Source: CBDHDJ01 sp965261645 (GTDB lineage Bacteria > Pseudomonadota > Alphaproteobacteria > SHVV01). From it: a stretch of 64,000 nucleotides of DNA. Position 1 is the stretch's first letter. Each line of letters begins with the position of its first letter. The notes under the pieces were generated by a model, which worked only from the letters and a program-made list of their open reading frames with translations, was not told where the DNA came from and ran no database searches. Of this stretch, positions 17,899 through 27,466 are shown in pieces. The stretch lies in contig CBDHDJ010000004.1 in NCBI GenBank assembly GCA_965261645.1, forward strand, positions 2,046,001-2,110,000, read 5' to 3'. The position numbers and the translations under genes were made by a program.

Positions 17899-20223
17899 TT
17901 AAATCCCCCTGGCGGCGTGGATGGCCGACCAGACGCGTTCGGGGGTGGCCGGCATGTCGATGTGGGTGATGCCGTACTCGGCGAGCGCGTTAACGATGGC
18001 GTTGATGACCGCCGGCGGCGCGCCGATGCTGCCGGCTTCGCCTGCGCCCTTGACGCCGAGCGGATTGGTGCGGCAGGGGATCTCGTTCCAGCTTACGTCC
18101 ATCATGGGCAGATCGCTCGCCCGCGGCATGGCGTAATCCATGAAACTGCCGGTGAGGAGTTGACCCGTCTCCTCGTCGTAGACGGCGTTCTCGAGGAGCG
18201 CCTGGCCGATCCCCTGGGCGATGCCGCCATAGACCTGGCCGGCCGCCAACAGCGGGTTGATCACGGTGCCGAAGTTGTCGACGGCGGTAAAGGCAACGAC
18301 TTCGAGCGCGCCTGTCTCGGGGTCGATTTCCACCTCGCAGACGTGGAAGCCGTTGGGGTAGGTCGAGGCCTCAGAGCTCGCCTGCGCCCGGCCTTCGAGG
18401 GGATCCGCACCGATCCCGCCGTGGCCCTCACGGGCGACGGCCGCGACGTCGAAGATGCCGACACCCCGGTCGGTTCCGGTGACGATGAATTGACCCTCGG
18501 CGAACTCGATGTCCGTGGCGGCGGCATCGAGCAGTTCGGCGGCGGTCGGCTTGGCCTTGTCGATCACGGTCTCGACCGCGGCGTTCACGGCGAGCCCGCC
18601 GATCACCATCGAACGCGAACCCAGGGCGCCGCCGCCGAGCGACGTTTCGCTGGTGTCGCCCTGGCGGACATGGATTTTCTCAAAGTCGATGCCGAGAGCA
18701 TCCGTCAGCATCTGCGCATAGGACGTCTCATGACCCTGACCGTTGGCCTGCGTACCGATGAACAGCGTGACCGTCTCATCCTTCTCAAAGCGAATTGCGG
18801 CTTCCTCGGGTCGGAGGTAAGGACCAGCGCAGGTGTCGATATAGCCCGAGATGCCAATGCCGCGAAGCCGGTCGCGCGTGCGCGCTTCCTCGCGCCGAGC
18901 GGGGAACTCGCTCCACCGGGCCGCGGCGAGACTATCGTCGAGGTTGCGGGCGAACTCGCCCGTGTCATAGGTCATGCCGAGCGCCGTGGTGTAGGGCATC
19001 GCCTCGGGCGAAATGAGGTTGCGCCGGCGGATTTCGGCGGGATCCAGACCGAGTTCCTGAGCCGCCAGATCGATCAACCGTTCGATGCGGTAGATCGCCT
19101 CGGGCCTTCCTGCGCCGCGGTAGGCATCGACCGGCACGGTATTGGTGAACACGCCCTTCACCGCAACATACGCATCGGGGATCGCGTAGACGCTGGTCTG
19201 GATACCGCCATAAAAACTCTGCACCACCGTCGCCACGTTGGAGAGGTAGGCGCCCATGTTGGCGTAGGATTCCGAGCGCACGGCGAGGAAACGGCCATCA
19301 TCGTCGAACGCAAGCTCGGCGTGGGTGACGTTGTCGCGGCCATGCGCATCGCTGATGAAGGACTGGCTGCGATCGGCGCACCATTTGACCGGCCGGCTTA
19401 CTTTTTTGGCGGCCCACAGGGCCAGCGCCTGATCCTGATAGACATGGATCTTCGCGCCGAATCCACCGCCCACGTCGGGCGTGATCACCAGCATCTTCTC
19501 GGGCGGGACCTGAAAAATATCGTTCGCGAGAACGTCGCGGAAACGGTGGGAGGACTGGGTGCAGGTATAGATGGTGTAGCGCTCACCCGCGGCGTCGTGG
19601 AGCGCGAGCGCCGCGCGCGGCTCGATCGGGTTCGGCGCGACCCGGTTGTTGACGAGATCGAGCTTGACGACGTGCGGCGCTGAAGCGAACACGGCATCGA
19701 TCGCTTCGCGCTCGCCCTGCTCGACGAAAAAGCAGATATTGCCGGGGGCGTCGTCCCAGATTTGCGGGGTTCCCTCAGCCGCTGCCGTTGCAGTCGCCGC
19801 GGCGACTGGGAGGGGCCGGTAGTCGATGGCGATCAACTCTGCCGCATCGCGCGCCTGATCGAGCGTTTCGGCGACGACGAGCGCCACCGCATCGCCGACG
19901 TGATGAACCCGGCCCTTGGCCAGCATCGGATGCGGCGGGTAGGCGTTCTGGCTGCCGTCCACATTGTCGATGCGGTAGATGCACGGCACGTCACTGAGGC
20001 CGTCGGCCTCGACGTCGGCGCCGGTCAGAACGGCCAGCACGCCAGGCGCGGCCCCAGCCGTCCTCGTGTCAATCGCGCCGATCTCGGCATGCGCGTGCGG
20101 TGAGCGCAAGACGTAGGCGTAAACCTGACCGGGCACGTCTATGTCGTCGGTATAGCGGCCCGCGCCAGTGAGAAAACGAGGATCTTCCGCCCGCCTCACC
20201 GGTTGGCCGATGCCGAACTTCAT
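17899..20223 (-). CDS. Molybdenum hydroxylase large subunit, paralogue C
   Basis: A 774-residue protein. The frame stays open upstream to 20508, but that stretch overlaps the RidA gene and has no homology. The ATG at 20223 gives the standard N terminus MKFGIGQPVRRAEDPRFLTG, so I chose it. It has the loop DAYRGAGRPE, the cofactor loop GTQANGQGHET and the catalytic segment GVKGAGEAGSIGAP. It lies 38 bases behind the triple-RidA gene, which supports co-transcription of RidA and molybdenum hydroxylase genes. A second such pairing (RidA at 47629 with the large subunit at 48143) suggests a functional link between the two families in this organism. Confidence 0.92.
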   Translation of the reverse strand: MKFGIGQPVRRAEDPRFLTGAGRYTDDIDVPGQVYAYVLRSPHAHAEIGAIDTRTAGAAPGVLAVLTGADVEADGLSDVPCIYRIDNVDGSQNAYPPHPMLAKGRVHHVGDAVALVVAETLDQARDAAELIAIDYRPLPVAAATATAAAEGTPQIWDDAPGNICFFVEQGEREAIDAVFASAPHVVKLDLVNNRVAPNPIEPRAALALHDAAGERYTIYTCTQSSHRFRDVLANDIFQVPPEKMLVITPDVGGGFGAKIHVYQDQALALWAAKKVSRPVKWCADRSQSFISDAHGRDNVTHAELAFDDDGRFLAVRSESYANMGAYLSNVATVVQSFYGGIQTSVYAIPDAYVAVKGVFTNTVPVDAYRGAGRPEAIYRIERLIDLAAQELGLDPAEIRRRNLISPEAMPYTTALGMTYDTGEFARNLDDSLAAARWSEFPARREEARTRDRLRGIGISGYIDTCAGPYLRPEEAAIRFEKDETVTLFIGTQANGQGHETSYAQMLTDALGIDFEKIHVRQGDTSETSLGGGALGSRSMVIGGLAVNAAVETVIDKAKPTAAELLDAAATDIEFAEGQFIVTGTDRGVGIFDVAAVAREGHGGIGADPLEGRAQASSEASTYPNGFHVCEVEIDPETGALEVVAFTAVDNFGTVINPLLAAGQVYGGIAQGIGQALLENAVYDEETGQLLTGSFMDYAMPRASDLPMMDVSWNEIPCRTNPLGVKGAGEAGSIGAPPAVINAIVNALAEYGITHIDMPATPERVWSAIHAARGI

Positions 20224-20261
20224 CGCAGCCCGTCTGTTGCCGGAGGAGAGGCGATCGCCCC

Positions 20262-21452
20262 CTAGCCTCCGCTGCCCGGCTTGTAGGCGATCGCGTCGAT
20301 CTCGACGCGCATGCCCGGCAGGGCGAATTTCTGAATGCCGAGCACGTGGCTCGCCGGCTTGCCGCTGCCGAAATACTTCTGCCGCACCGGGTCGATCTTC
20401 TCCTGATCGTTGATGTCGAGGAGGTAGAAGTTGGCCTTGACGATATCGCCGAAGTCCATGTTTGCGGCTTTGAGGACCTCGCCGAGATTGCTGAGCGTCT
20501 GGTTGCACTGCGCCGCGATGTCGTCCCCGCCGACGAGCTCGAGATCACCGGTCCACGGGCCGGCGCCCGCCAGATGCAAAAAGTCACCGGCTTGCACAGC
20601 ATCGGTGTAGTGGCTGATCGGCTCGTTCAGCTGGGGCAGGCGGATCTCCTTGCGCTTGGGCGCACTACCGCTCGGCTTGTAGCACGCCGCCTCGATCTCG
20701 ACGTTAAGGTTTGGCACCGCGAGCTTGACCTCGAACAGCGTGCTCGCCGGCCGATGCTTGCCGAAGAACTCCTCGCGCACCGCGCTGACCTTCTGACGGT
20801 CGTCCACATTGGTGAGGTAGACGATGACCGACGAGATATCCTCGAAGTCCATATCGATGGCGTTGAGCTTCCTCTTCATGTTGGAGAGCGTGACGCGGGT
20901 CTGCTCCGCGATGTCGTCGCCGCCGATGATGTTCCAGTCCTTGTCGTTGGCGACGGCGGCGAGCCAGGCGTAATCGCCGCATCTCACGATGTGGGTATAG
21001 TGGCTGAGCGGCGTCGCGAAGCCCGGCGGGACGATCTCCTCGCGCGCCGGCGCACCGCTCGTCGCCTTGTAGGCGAAGGCATCGACCTCGAGCTTCGCGC
21101 CCGGACGGGACAGCTCATTCACGCCGACCAGGGTGCTGGTCGAGCGCGGATCACCGAAGAACTCCTGGCGCATCGGATTGATGGCCGGCCGGTCGTTGCA
21201 GTCGAGCAGCGAGACCTTGAAGTCGATGATGTCGCCGAAGCCCATGTCGTTGGCCTCCAGCGCCGTCTTGATGTTCTCGCAGGTTTGGCGGGCCTGGGCG
21301 GCGATGTCGCCCTCGCCGACGACATTGCCCTGGGCGTCATAGGGCCCGGCGCTCGCCAGGAAACAAAAATCACCGGCCGCGACCGCATGGGCCGAGTGGC
21401 CCGGCGGCGGGGCCAGCCCGTCAACGTTGATCTCGCGTCGTGGACCTGCCAT
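20262..21452 (-). CDS. Triple RidA (YjgF/YER057c/UK114) fusion protein, copy 1
   Basis: A 396-residue protein made of three collinear RidA-like domains of about 130 residues (roughly 1-130, 131-263 and 264-396), each ending in a segment like VEIDAIAYKP. A RidA domain normally acts as a trimer with active sites between subunits, so one chain of three could form a single-chain trimer. In archetypal RidA the substrate carboxylate is held by an arginine in the sequence PAR-S/T; here the same position is serine in all three domains (RSTSTL, RPASTL, KPASHV). So it is not an archetypal imine deaminase and belongs with the Arg-less Rid types. A strong ribosome site (AAGGGGGGAAG) precedes the ATG. Its exact role is unknown. 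Confidence 0.88.
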   Translation of the reverse strand: MAGPRREINVDGLAPPPGHSAHAVAAGDFCFLASAGPYDAQGNVVGEGDIAAQARQTCENIKTALEANDMGFGDIIDFKVSLLDCNDRPAINPMRQEFFGDPRSTSTLVGVNELSRPGAKLEVDAFAYKATSGAPAREEIVPPGFATPLSHYTHIVRCGDYAWLAAVANDKDWNIIGGDDIAEQTRVTLSNMKRKLNAIDMDFEDISSVIVYLTNVDDRQKVSAVREEFFGKHRPASTLFEVKLAVPNLNVEIEAACYKPSGSAPKRKEIRLPQLNEPISHYTDAVQAGDFLHLAGAGPWTGDLELVGGDDIAAQCNQTLSNLGEVLKAANMDFGDIVKANFYLLDINDQEKIDPVRQKYFGSGKPASHVLGIQKFALPGMRVEIDAIAYKPGSGG

Positions 21453-21535
21453 GGAACTTCCCCCCTTGGTGATTCAAGTGTTGAACAGGCGCACCCCCCG
21501 GTTGCCGTGCTTTGGGGTGCGTAGCGGAGTCGGTC

Positions 21536-22732
21536 TTAGCCGCCGCTGCCTGGCTTGTAGGCGACCGCGTCGATCTCGATGCGCATGCCCTCGAGGGCGA
21601 ACTCATCGATTGCGATGAGGGTGCTGGCGGGTCGGCTGTTGCCGAAATATTTCTCGCGTACGGGATTGATGATGGTGCGGTCGGCCACGTCGTCGAGATA
21701 GACGGTGACTTTGACCACGTCCTCGAAGCCCATGCTGGCGGCCGCGAGAATCTCACCCAAGTTCGACAGCGTCTTGTCGCACTGCGCCGCGATATCGTCC
21801 CCGCCGACAAGCTCGAGATCGCCGGTCCACGGGCCGGCGCCCGACAGGAACAGGAAATCGCCGCACTGCACGCCGTCGGTGTAATGGCTGATCGGCTCGT
21901 TGAGCTGTGCAAGGCGGATCTCCTTGCGTTTGGGACCGCCGCTCTTGGGCTTATAGGCGACCGATTCGATCTCGATATTCATGCCCGGCACCGCCAGCCG
22001 GGGGATACCGATCAGCGTGCTCGCGGGCCTGTGCTCGCCGAAAAATTCCTGGCGCAACTCGTTGACCGCGTGCCGGTCATGGACGTTGGGGAGAAAGACG
22101 ATGACGCGGGCCACGTCCTCGAAGCCCATGTCGACCGATGCAAGCATCTTCCGCAGGTTCTCGAGCGCGACGCGAGCCTGCGCCCGAATATCGTCACCGC
22201 CGACGATGCCGCCGTCGGCATCGAACGGGCAGGCGCCGGCGAGAAACGCGAAATCGCCGCAATCGACGACGTCGGTATAATGGCTGAGTGGCGTGGGGAA
22301 GCCGTCGAGGCGCAGCTCCTTGCGCGGCGCTCCGCCATCGCTTGGCTTGTAGGCCATGCACTCCGCCTCGACCAACAGCTCGGGAAACGCGAGCGCGCTG
22401 CACTCGACAAGCGTGCTGGCCGGCCGGAAGTCGCCAAAATTCTTCTGCCGCGCCGGGTTGATCTTGGGCCGGTCGTCGGTGTTGGGAAGGAAGGCCTCGA
22501 AGTTGACGATATTCTCGAAACCCATGCCGGCGGCATCGAGAACCGCCTTGATGTTCTTGTGCATCTGCTCCGACTGCGCGGCCGGATCGCCGACGCCGAC
22601 GACGTTGTTTTCGCCATCGACCCCGACCTGTCCCGACAGGAACAGGAGATCGCCGCACAACACGCCGTCGGTGTAGTGGCTGATCGGCTCGCCCGCCGTG
22701 GCGATGCGAATCTCTTTCTTCGGAGCACCCAT
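21536..22732 (-). CDS. Triple RidA fusion protein, copy 2
   Basis: A 398-residue protein, collinear with the previous gene and very similar to it, especially in the third domain (EPISHYTDGVQCGDFLFLSG). Three RidA-like domains can be counted by the repeated opening ISHYTD/LSHYTD and the repeated RPASTL. As in copy 1, every domain has serine where archetypal RidA has the catalytic arginine. A ribosome site (GGGAGGATG) lies before the ATG. It is the first gene of a minus-strand run of five, so its upstream region (22733-22963) should hold the operon promoter. Deamination or hydrolysis of an unstable nitrogen-containing intermediate made by the downstream hydroxylases is inference. Confidence 0.88.
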   Translation of the reverse strand: MGAPKKEIRIATAGEPISHYTDGVLCGDLLFLSGQVGVDGENNVVGVGDPAAQSEQMHKNIKAVLDAAGMGFENIVNFEAFLPNTDDRPKINPARQKNFGDFRPASTLVECSALAFPELLVEAECMAYKPSDGGAPRKELRLDGFPTPLSHYTDVVDCGDFAFLAGACPFDADGGIVGGDDIRAQARVALENLRKMLASVDMGFEDVARVIVFLPNVHDRHAVNELRQEFFGEHRPASTLIGIPRLAVPGMNIEIESVAYKPKSGGPKRKEIRLAQLNEPISHYTDGVQCGDFLFLSGAGPWTGDLELVGGDDIAAQCDKTLSNLGEILAAASMGFEDVVKVTVYLDDVADRTIINPVREKYFGNSRPASTLIAIDEFALEGMRIEIDAVAYKPGSGG

Positions 22733-22963
22733 GACATCCTCCCTGATGAGCGCATGATCTCAGCGTTCTGTGATTATGCGGCCATCCTAGCCGCGCGAAG
22801 GAGGCCCTGCAATAGGACGACAGCGGCCTCGACCAACGCCGTATGGCGCTCAGTGGTTGAAACCCGGGCTTGTTGTTAAACTGCTCTCATTCGATCCGGC
22901 GGTGTCCGTCCGCAGGCGCGTTTGAGCCTGCGAATCGGGGCTGCGGTCTGACACAAGAGCGCA

Positions 22964-24601
22964 ATGGAACGCCACATGAGTACACAGGAACCAAACGCCG
23001 CGGCCGGCGACCCGGTCGCGGGCAGGCTGCAAAAACTCATCGACATCGGAATCGCCCTGTCGGCGGAGCGCAATCACGACCGCTTGATGGAGCGTATCCT
23101 GACGGAAGCGCAGAAGCTCTGTAACGCGGACGGCGGCACGCTTTACTTGCGCGATGAGGAGGATCACCTGGTCTTCACCATCGTGCACAAGGATTCCCTC
23201 GGCGTTGCCATGGGCGGGACCACCGGCAGCGAGATCACCTTCCCGCCGCTTGAGCTTTACGATTCGCAAACCGGCGCGCGCAACGAAAAGAACGTCGCGA
23301 CTTACGCGGCGTTGGCCGAGCGCACCGTCAACATCGCCGATGCATACGAAGCTGAGGACTTCGATTTCAGCGGCACCCGGACGTTCGACGAGCGGACAGG
23401 TTACCGTTCCAAGTCTTTTCTGACGGTTCCGCTCATGAACTATGACGGCGATATCATTGGCGTTCTCCAGCTCATCAACGCGGTGGACACAGAGACCGGC
23501 GAGGTGATCGTCTTCGGGGCGCGCCTGCAGCAGATCGTCGAGGCGCTCGCTTCGCAGGCCGCGGTAGCGCTCGACAACCAGATGCTGCTGGAGGCGCAAC
23601 GGGACCTGCTCGAATCGTTCATCCGTTTGATCGCGGTCGCCATCGACGAGAAGTCGCCCTACACGAGCGGTCACTGCCAGCGCGTGCCCGTGCTCGCCGA
23701 AATGATCGCCGAGGCCGCCTGCCAGGCGCACCAGGGTCCGTTCAAGGACTTCAGCCTGACCGAAGACGAGATGTACGAGCTCCGCATCGCGGCGTGGATG
23801 CACGACTGCGGCAAGGTCACCACGCCGGAATATGTGGTCGACAAGTCGACCAAGCTAGAAACCATCTACGACCGCATCGATTTGGTCACAACCCGCACAG
23901 AGATCCTCAAGCGGGACGCCGAGATCGCTTACCTGCGCGCCGTGGCCGGCGGAAGCGGCGATGAACCCGCGCTCCGGGCCGAGCGCGATGCGACCCTGGC
24001 GCGCCTCGCCGATGAGCTCGCCTTCATCGAGAAAACCAATATCGGAGGCGAATTCCTGTCGGACGACGATAAGGAACGGGTGACGGAGATCGCGACTCGG
24101 TCGTGGAGCGATGGCGAGGGTGAGGAGGTGCCGTTTCTCTCCGACGACGAGGTCGCCAATCTGAACATCTCGCGCGGCACGCTCACCCACGACGAGCGCG
24201 AGGTCATCAACAACCACGTGGTGGTGACGATCAAGATGCTGGAGCAGCTGCCGTTTCCCAAGAACCTGCGTCGCGTGCCCGAATACGCCGGCGGCCATCA
24301 CGAGCGGATGGACGGCTCGGGCTACCCGCTGGGCTTGACGCGCGATCAGATGTCGATCCCGGCGCGCATGATGGCGCTGGCCGACATTTTCGAGGCCCTG
24401 ACTGCGGCCGACCGGCCCTACAAGAAGGCCAAACCGGTGACCGAATCAATCGGCATCATGAGTCGCATGATGAAGACAGATCACATCGACGCCGAGTTGT
24501 TCGAGCTGTTCCTCAAAGCCGGCGTCTACCGGAAATATGCCGAGAAATTCCTGCCCTCAGAGCAGGCGGACGAGATAGATATCAGAGCCTATCTGAACTG
24601 A
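22964..24601 (+). CDS. GAF domain - HD-GYP phosphodiesterase
   Basis: A 545-residue cytoplasmic protein. Residues ~20-190 form a GAF sensor domain (starts RLQKLIDIGIALS; has SKSFLTVPL). The C-terminal half is an HD-GYP domain: YTSGHCQRVPVLAEM, the metal-binding MHDCGKV, and GHHERMDGSGYPLGL. HD-GYP proteins hydrolyse cyclic di-GMP. A charged segment of about 100 residues lies between the HD and GYP parts; related GAF/HD-GYP proteins carry a similar insertion. The gene is divergent from the RidA/hydroxylase operon and ends three bases from the CcdA stop, which faces it. A second ATG at 22976 is an alternative start. The ligand of the GAF domain is unknown. Confidence 0.92.
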   Translation: MERHMSTQEPNAAAGDPVAGRLQKLIDIGIALSAERNHDRLMERILTEAQKLCNADGGTLYLRDEEDHLVFTIVHKDSLGVAMGGTTGSEITFPPLELYDSQTGARNEKNVATYAALAERTVNIADAYEAEDFDFSGTRTFDERTGYRSKSFLTVPLMNYDGDIIGVLQLINAVDTETGEVIVFGARLQQIVEALASQAAVALDNQMLLEAQRDLLESFIRLIAVAIDEKSPYTSGHCQRVPVLAEMIAEAACQAHQGPFKDFSLTEDEMYELRIAAWMHDCGKVTTPEYVVDKSTKLETIYDRIDLVTTRTEILKRDAEIAYLRAVAGGSGDEPALRAERDATLARLADELAFIEKTNIGGEFLSDDDKERVTEIATRSWSDGEGEEVPFLSDDEVANLNISRGTLTHDEREVINNHVVVTIKMLEQLPFPKNLRRVPEYAGGHHERMDGSGYPLGLTRDQMSIPARMMALADIFEALTAADRPYKKAKPVTESIGIMSRMMKTDHIDAELFELFLKAGVYRKYAEKFLPSEQADEIDIRAYLN

Positions 24602-24604
24602 CGG

Positions 24605-25348
24605 TCAGCCGATCGTGGCGAGGGCCGGAAAGATCTCTAGCAGATAGTAGCTGAGCGCCGACAGCGAGCCGGTGAAGATCATCACGCCGGTGATCACCAG
24701 GAGCCCACCGGCGGCAAGCTCCACCTTGCGCACGTGGCGGCGGAAACGCTGTAGAAACGCCATGAACGGCCGCACAGCGATGGCCGCGATGAGGAACGGG
24801 ACGCCGAGGCCGAACGCGTAGGTACCGAGCAGCGAAACGCCATAGCCCAGTGAATCGCTGCTTGCGGCCATCGTCAGGATGACGGCGAGGATGGGACCGA
24901 CACAGGGCGTCCAGCCAAAAGCGAAGGCAAGGCCAATGAGGAAGGCGCCAAGCGCACCCGCGGGAACGCGCTCCGGGTGAAAGCGGGCCTCCCGGCCAAG
25001 CAGGGGAATGCGGAAGAGCCCCATGTAATGCAGCCCGAAGACGACGATCACGGCGCCGGCAACCTTGCTGAGGATATCGATGTGGCGAAAGATGAGATCG
25101 TTGATCACCGAGGCCGAGGCGCCCATGATGATGAACACGACGGAAAAGCCCAACACGAACAAAACCGCCGAAAGGATGACCTGCCGTGCCAGCGCCGGGT
25201 CGGGTCCCTCATCACCGGTCAATTGATCGAGCGAGGTGCCGGCCACGAAGCAGAGATAGCCCGGCACGATCGGCAGCACACAGGGCGACAGGAAACTGAT
25301 CAGACCCGCGCCCGCCGCAACGCCGTAGGAGATACCCGCTCCTTCCAT
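24605..25348 (-). CDS. ccdA: CcdA-type cytochrome c biogenesis / thiol-disulfide transmembrane protein
   Basis: A 247-residue inner-membrane protein with six expected helices. The two redox cysteines sit in the family's paired motifs LSPCVLPIVPGY (helix 1) and FGWTPCVGPI (helix 4). It moves electrons from cytoplasmic thioredoxin to periplasmic thiol proteins, such as those that keep apocytochrome c reduced. The frame is open to 25450, but the ATG at 25348 places the first membrane segment normally. It is divergent from the TusA-like gene and close to a TSUP permease and a TIGR02186 protein, a set with a sulfur or thiol theme. Confidence 0.88.
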   Translation of the reverse strand: MEGAGISYGVAAGAGLISFLSPCVLPIVPGYLCFVAGTSLDQLTGDEGPDPALARQVILSAVLFVLGFSVVFIIMGASASVINDLIFRHIDILSKVAGAVIVVFGLHYMGLFRIPLLGREARFHPERVPAGALGAFLIGLAFAFGWTPCVGPILAVILTMAASSDSLGYGVSLLGTYAFGLGVPFLIAAIAVRPFMAFLQRFRRHVRKVELAAGGLLVITGVMIFTGSLSALSYYLLEIFPALATIG

Positions 25349-25530
25349 GCCGTGTGTAGGTCCTCGCGCCCACGTGATCGACCGGAATGCCTTACAACAT
25401 AAGACCAAGCCGCCGACACGCGAATCAAATTGTCGTGCGGGCGGAGGCACCGCACCATGAGACCCGGTCGCTGCCGCTGTGGTACTTTGATCGCCTTGAT
25501 GGAAGTGCTTCGATCAGGATCGCGGCCGCG

Positions 25531-25755
25531 ATGACCCATCTTCTCGATGCTTCGGGACTGAGCTGCCCCCTCCCCGTGTTGCGCGCCCGCAAGCGCCTGA
25601 AGGAGATCGCCGGGGGCGAGGTGCTCGAGGTGATTGCGACGGATCCGGCCGCGGTGCAGGATTTTCAGTCGTTCTGTGGTGCCACGGGCCATGTCCTCGT
25701 GGCTTGGCAGGAAACCGACGGCGTGTTCTCGTTCCGGATTCGCAAGACCGGTTGA
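25531..25755 (+). CDS. TusA-family sulfur carrier protein
   Basis: A 74-residue protein with the family motif LSCPLPVLRARK: the cysteine of CPxP carries persulfide sulfur. The rest has the expected two-layer pattern (EVLEVIATDPAAVQDFQSFC). A longer open frame begins at 25387, but the ATG at 25531 gives the standard length and motif position. TusA proteins pass sulfur to tRNA thiolation, molybdenum cofactor maturation or dissimilatory sulfur pathways. Many molybdenum hydroxylases need a sulfurated cofactor, so supply of sulfur to them is an attractive but unproven idea. It converges with the TIGR02186 gene, 29 bases apart. Confidence 0.88.
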   Translation: MTHLLDASGLSCPLPVLRARKRLKEIAGGEVLEVIATDPAAVQDFQSFCGATGHVLVAWQETDGVFSFRIRKTG

Positions 25756-25784
25756 GTCCTCGCGCAGAGGTGAGGCGGCGTCGG

Positions 25785-26549
25785 CTAGGTGCGGCGGAAC
25801 ATCGTGGCCGCGAGCCAGCCGCTGAGAACCGCGAGCAATACGGCGATCAGGCCGTAGGCGGCGGGTTGGTGGCGGGCAAAATCGAAAACCGCTCTTTCGA
25901 ATCCCACCTTGCTGATGGTCAAGGGTCGGCTCTGCTGGGAGATGAGCACGCCGTCACGGAACAGGTAAAAGCTCGCCCAGTAGGTGCCGACCGGGGCATG
26001 GGCTGGGATCTCGATATCGGTGCGAAAGAGGGTGTCGCTGATGAAGACGATCTCGCCGATGTCGTCCTGATAGAGTCGTGCCCGCCGTCGGTTACGGATG
26101 AGCGCGTCCTTGTAGCCTTGGGCTTCCGCTGTTTGGTGAGGGGCGCGGGGCTCCATGCGTAAGTTGTTGACGCCGATTTCGTAACTCGCCAGCACCGCCG
26201 GCGCGGCGATCTTGCTCAAGGACTGGCTGGCCGCAACCGCGTAAAAGCCGGGCACGTTCTCGAACGTAGCCTCCGAGCTGTTGACCCAAATGCCGCCGAC
26301 CCGCGTCTTGTGCCGCACAACTTCTGCCCGGCCCGGACTGCGCACCACTACGACGACGTCACCGGCCTCCTTGCGCGCGCCGAACAGCACGAGCTCGGCG
26401 CCGCTATAGCTCGAGGTGATGGCGATCAAGTGTGAGGAGAGGTCGACAACCAGGGGCTCCGCCCGCACGTCGCCCGGCCCCGTGGCGGTCAGGAACCCGA
26501 GCGCCATTGCCACAAAGGGCCACGTCCGCCTCTGCCGCTGTCCGCTCAT
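25785..26549 (-). CDS. TIGR02186 family (alphaproteobacterial conserved) membrane protein
   Basis: A 254-residue protein with an N-terminal signal or anchor (FVAMALGFLTA), a long beta-rich periplasmic part (EPLVVDLSSHLIAITSSYSG), and one C-terminal membrane helix (AAYGLIAVLLAVLSGWLAA). This is the layout of the TIGR02186/Alph_Pro_TM family. The start overlaps the stop of the upstream TSUP gene by four bases (ATGA), so the ATG at 26549 is well supported and the two products are coupled. The molecular function is not known. The partnership with a TauE/SafE permease suggests an accessory role in handling a sulfur-containing or organic anion. Confidence 0.85.
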   Translation of the reverse strand: MSGQRQRRTWPFVAMALGFLTATGPGDVRAEPLVVDLSSHLIAITSSYSGAELVLFGARKEAGDVVVVVRSPGRAEVVRHKTRVGGIWVNSSEATFENVPGFYAVAASQSLSKIAAPAVLASYEIGVNNLRMEPRAPHQTAEAQGYKDALIRNRRRARLYQDDIGEIVFISDTLFRTDIEIPAHAPVGTYWASFYLFRDGVLISQQSRPLTISKVGFERAVFDFARHQPAAYGLIAVLLAVLSGWLAATMFRRT

Positions 26550-27466
26550 CCGGCGATCAGAACCTCCACGGAGAAGGGATCCCCAGGCGTTGCGACAATG
26601 CCCCAGACCAGCCGCGCGCACACTCCGAGGACGATTAACGCGAGCAGCGCGCGCAACTGTTCGCCCCGCAGCTTGACACCCACCGTCGTGCCGATTTGGG
26701 CGCCGACGACGGCCCCCGCCAGAAGCACGAGCGCCAGCAGCGCATCGACGGTCTGGTTGGTGATCGAGTGAAGGAACGTCACGTTGGCCGTGATAAAAAT
26801 GATGTGGAAAAGCGAAGTGCCGACAGCCACCGTGGTCGGCATGCCGAGCAGGTAAATCATCGCCGGCACCATAATGAAGCCACCACCAACGCCCATGATG
26901 GCGGCGAGAATACCGACCACGAAGCCAATGACGACCGGCGGGATGACGCTGGTGTAGAGCTTCGAGCGGTGGAAGCGCATCTTGAGCGGCAAGCCATGGA
27001 CCCAAAAATGCACATGCGCTTTGCGCCGGGGCCGGGTGTCGCGCAGGTTATGGATTATGCGCGTCACGCTCTCGGCCAGCATCAGCCAGCCAATCACGCC
27101 AAGAAAGATGATGTAGGAAAACGAGATCAGCAGATCCACCTGGCCAGCCAGGCGCACCTCGCGGAAGATCCAGGTGCCTAGCGCGGAGCCGAGGAGCCCG
27201 CCGACGACCAGCACGCCACCCATCTTCAGATCGACGTTGTTGCGCCGCCAATGGGCCATGACACCGGAGACCGAAGCCGCGACCACCTGGTTCGCTTCGG
27301 TGGCAACAGCGACCGCCGGCGACACGCCAATGAAGATCAGCAGCGGGGTCATCAAAAATCCGCCCCCGACGCCGAACATGCCAGCGAGAAATCCCACCCC
27401 GGCGCCCATTCCCAAAAGCAGGAAGATGTTCACCGACATTTCGGCAATGGGCAGATAAATCTGCAT
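26546..27466 (-). CDS. TSUP (TauE/SafE) family sulfite/organosulfonate permease
   Basis: A 306-residue inner-membrane protein with two repeats of the TSUP motif: GMFGVGGGFLMTPLLIF near the N terminus and IMGVGGGFIMVPAMIYLLG in the second half, and about eight helices. A charged cytoplasmic loop (RDTRPRRKAHVHFW) joins the halves. I chose the ATG at 27466 over a start at 27562 because the longer form adds an unlikely polar leader. It is co-transcribed with the TIGR02186 gene through a four-base overlap. TSUP members export or import sulfite, sulfoacetate and similar anions; the exact substrate is not visible. Confidence 0.88.
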   Translation of the reverse strand: MQIYLPIAEMSVNIFLLLGMGAGVGFLAGMFGVGGGFLMTPLLIFIGVSPAVAVATEANQVVAASVSGVMAHWRRNNVDLKMGGVLVVGGLLGSALGTWIFREVRLAGQVDLLISFSYIIFLGVIGWLMLAESVTRIIHNLRDTRPRRKAHVHFWVHGLPLKMRFHRSKLYTSVIPPVVIGFVVGILAAIMGVGGGFIMVPAMIYLLGMPTTVAVGTSLFHIIFITANVTFLHSITNQTVDALLALVLLAGAVVGAQIGTTVGVKLRGEQLRALLALIVLGVCARLVWGIVATPGDPFSVEVLIAG

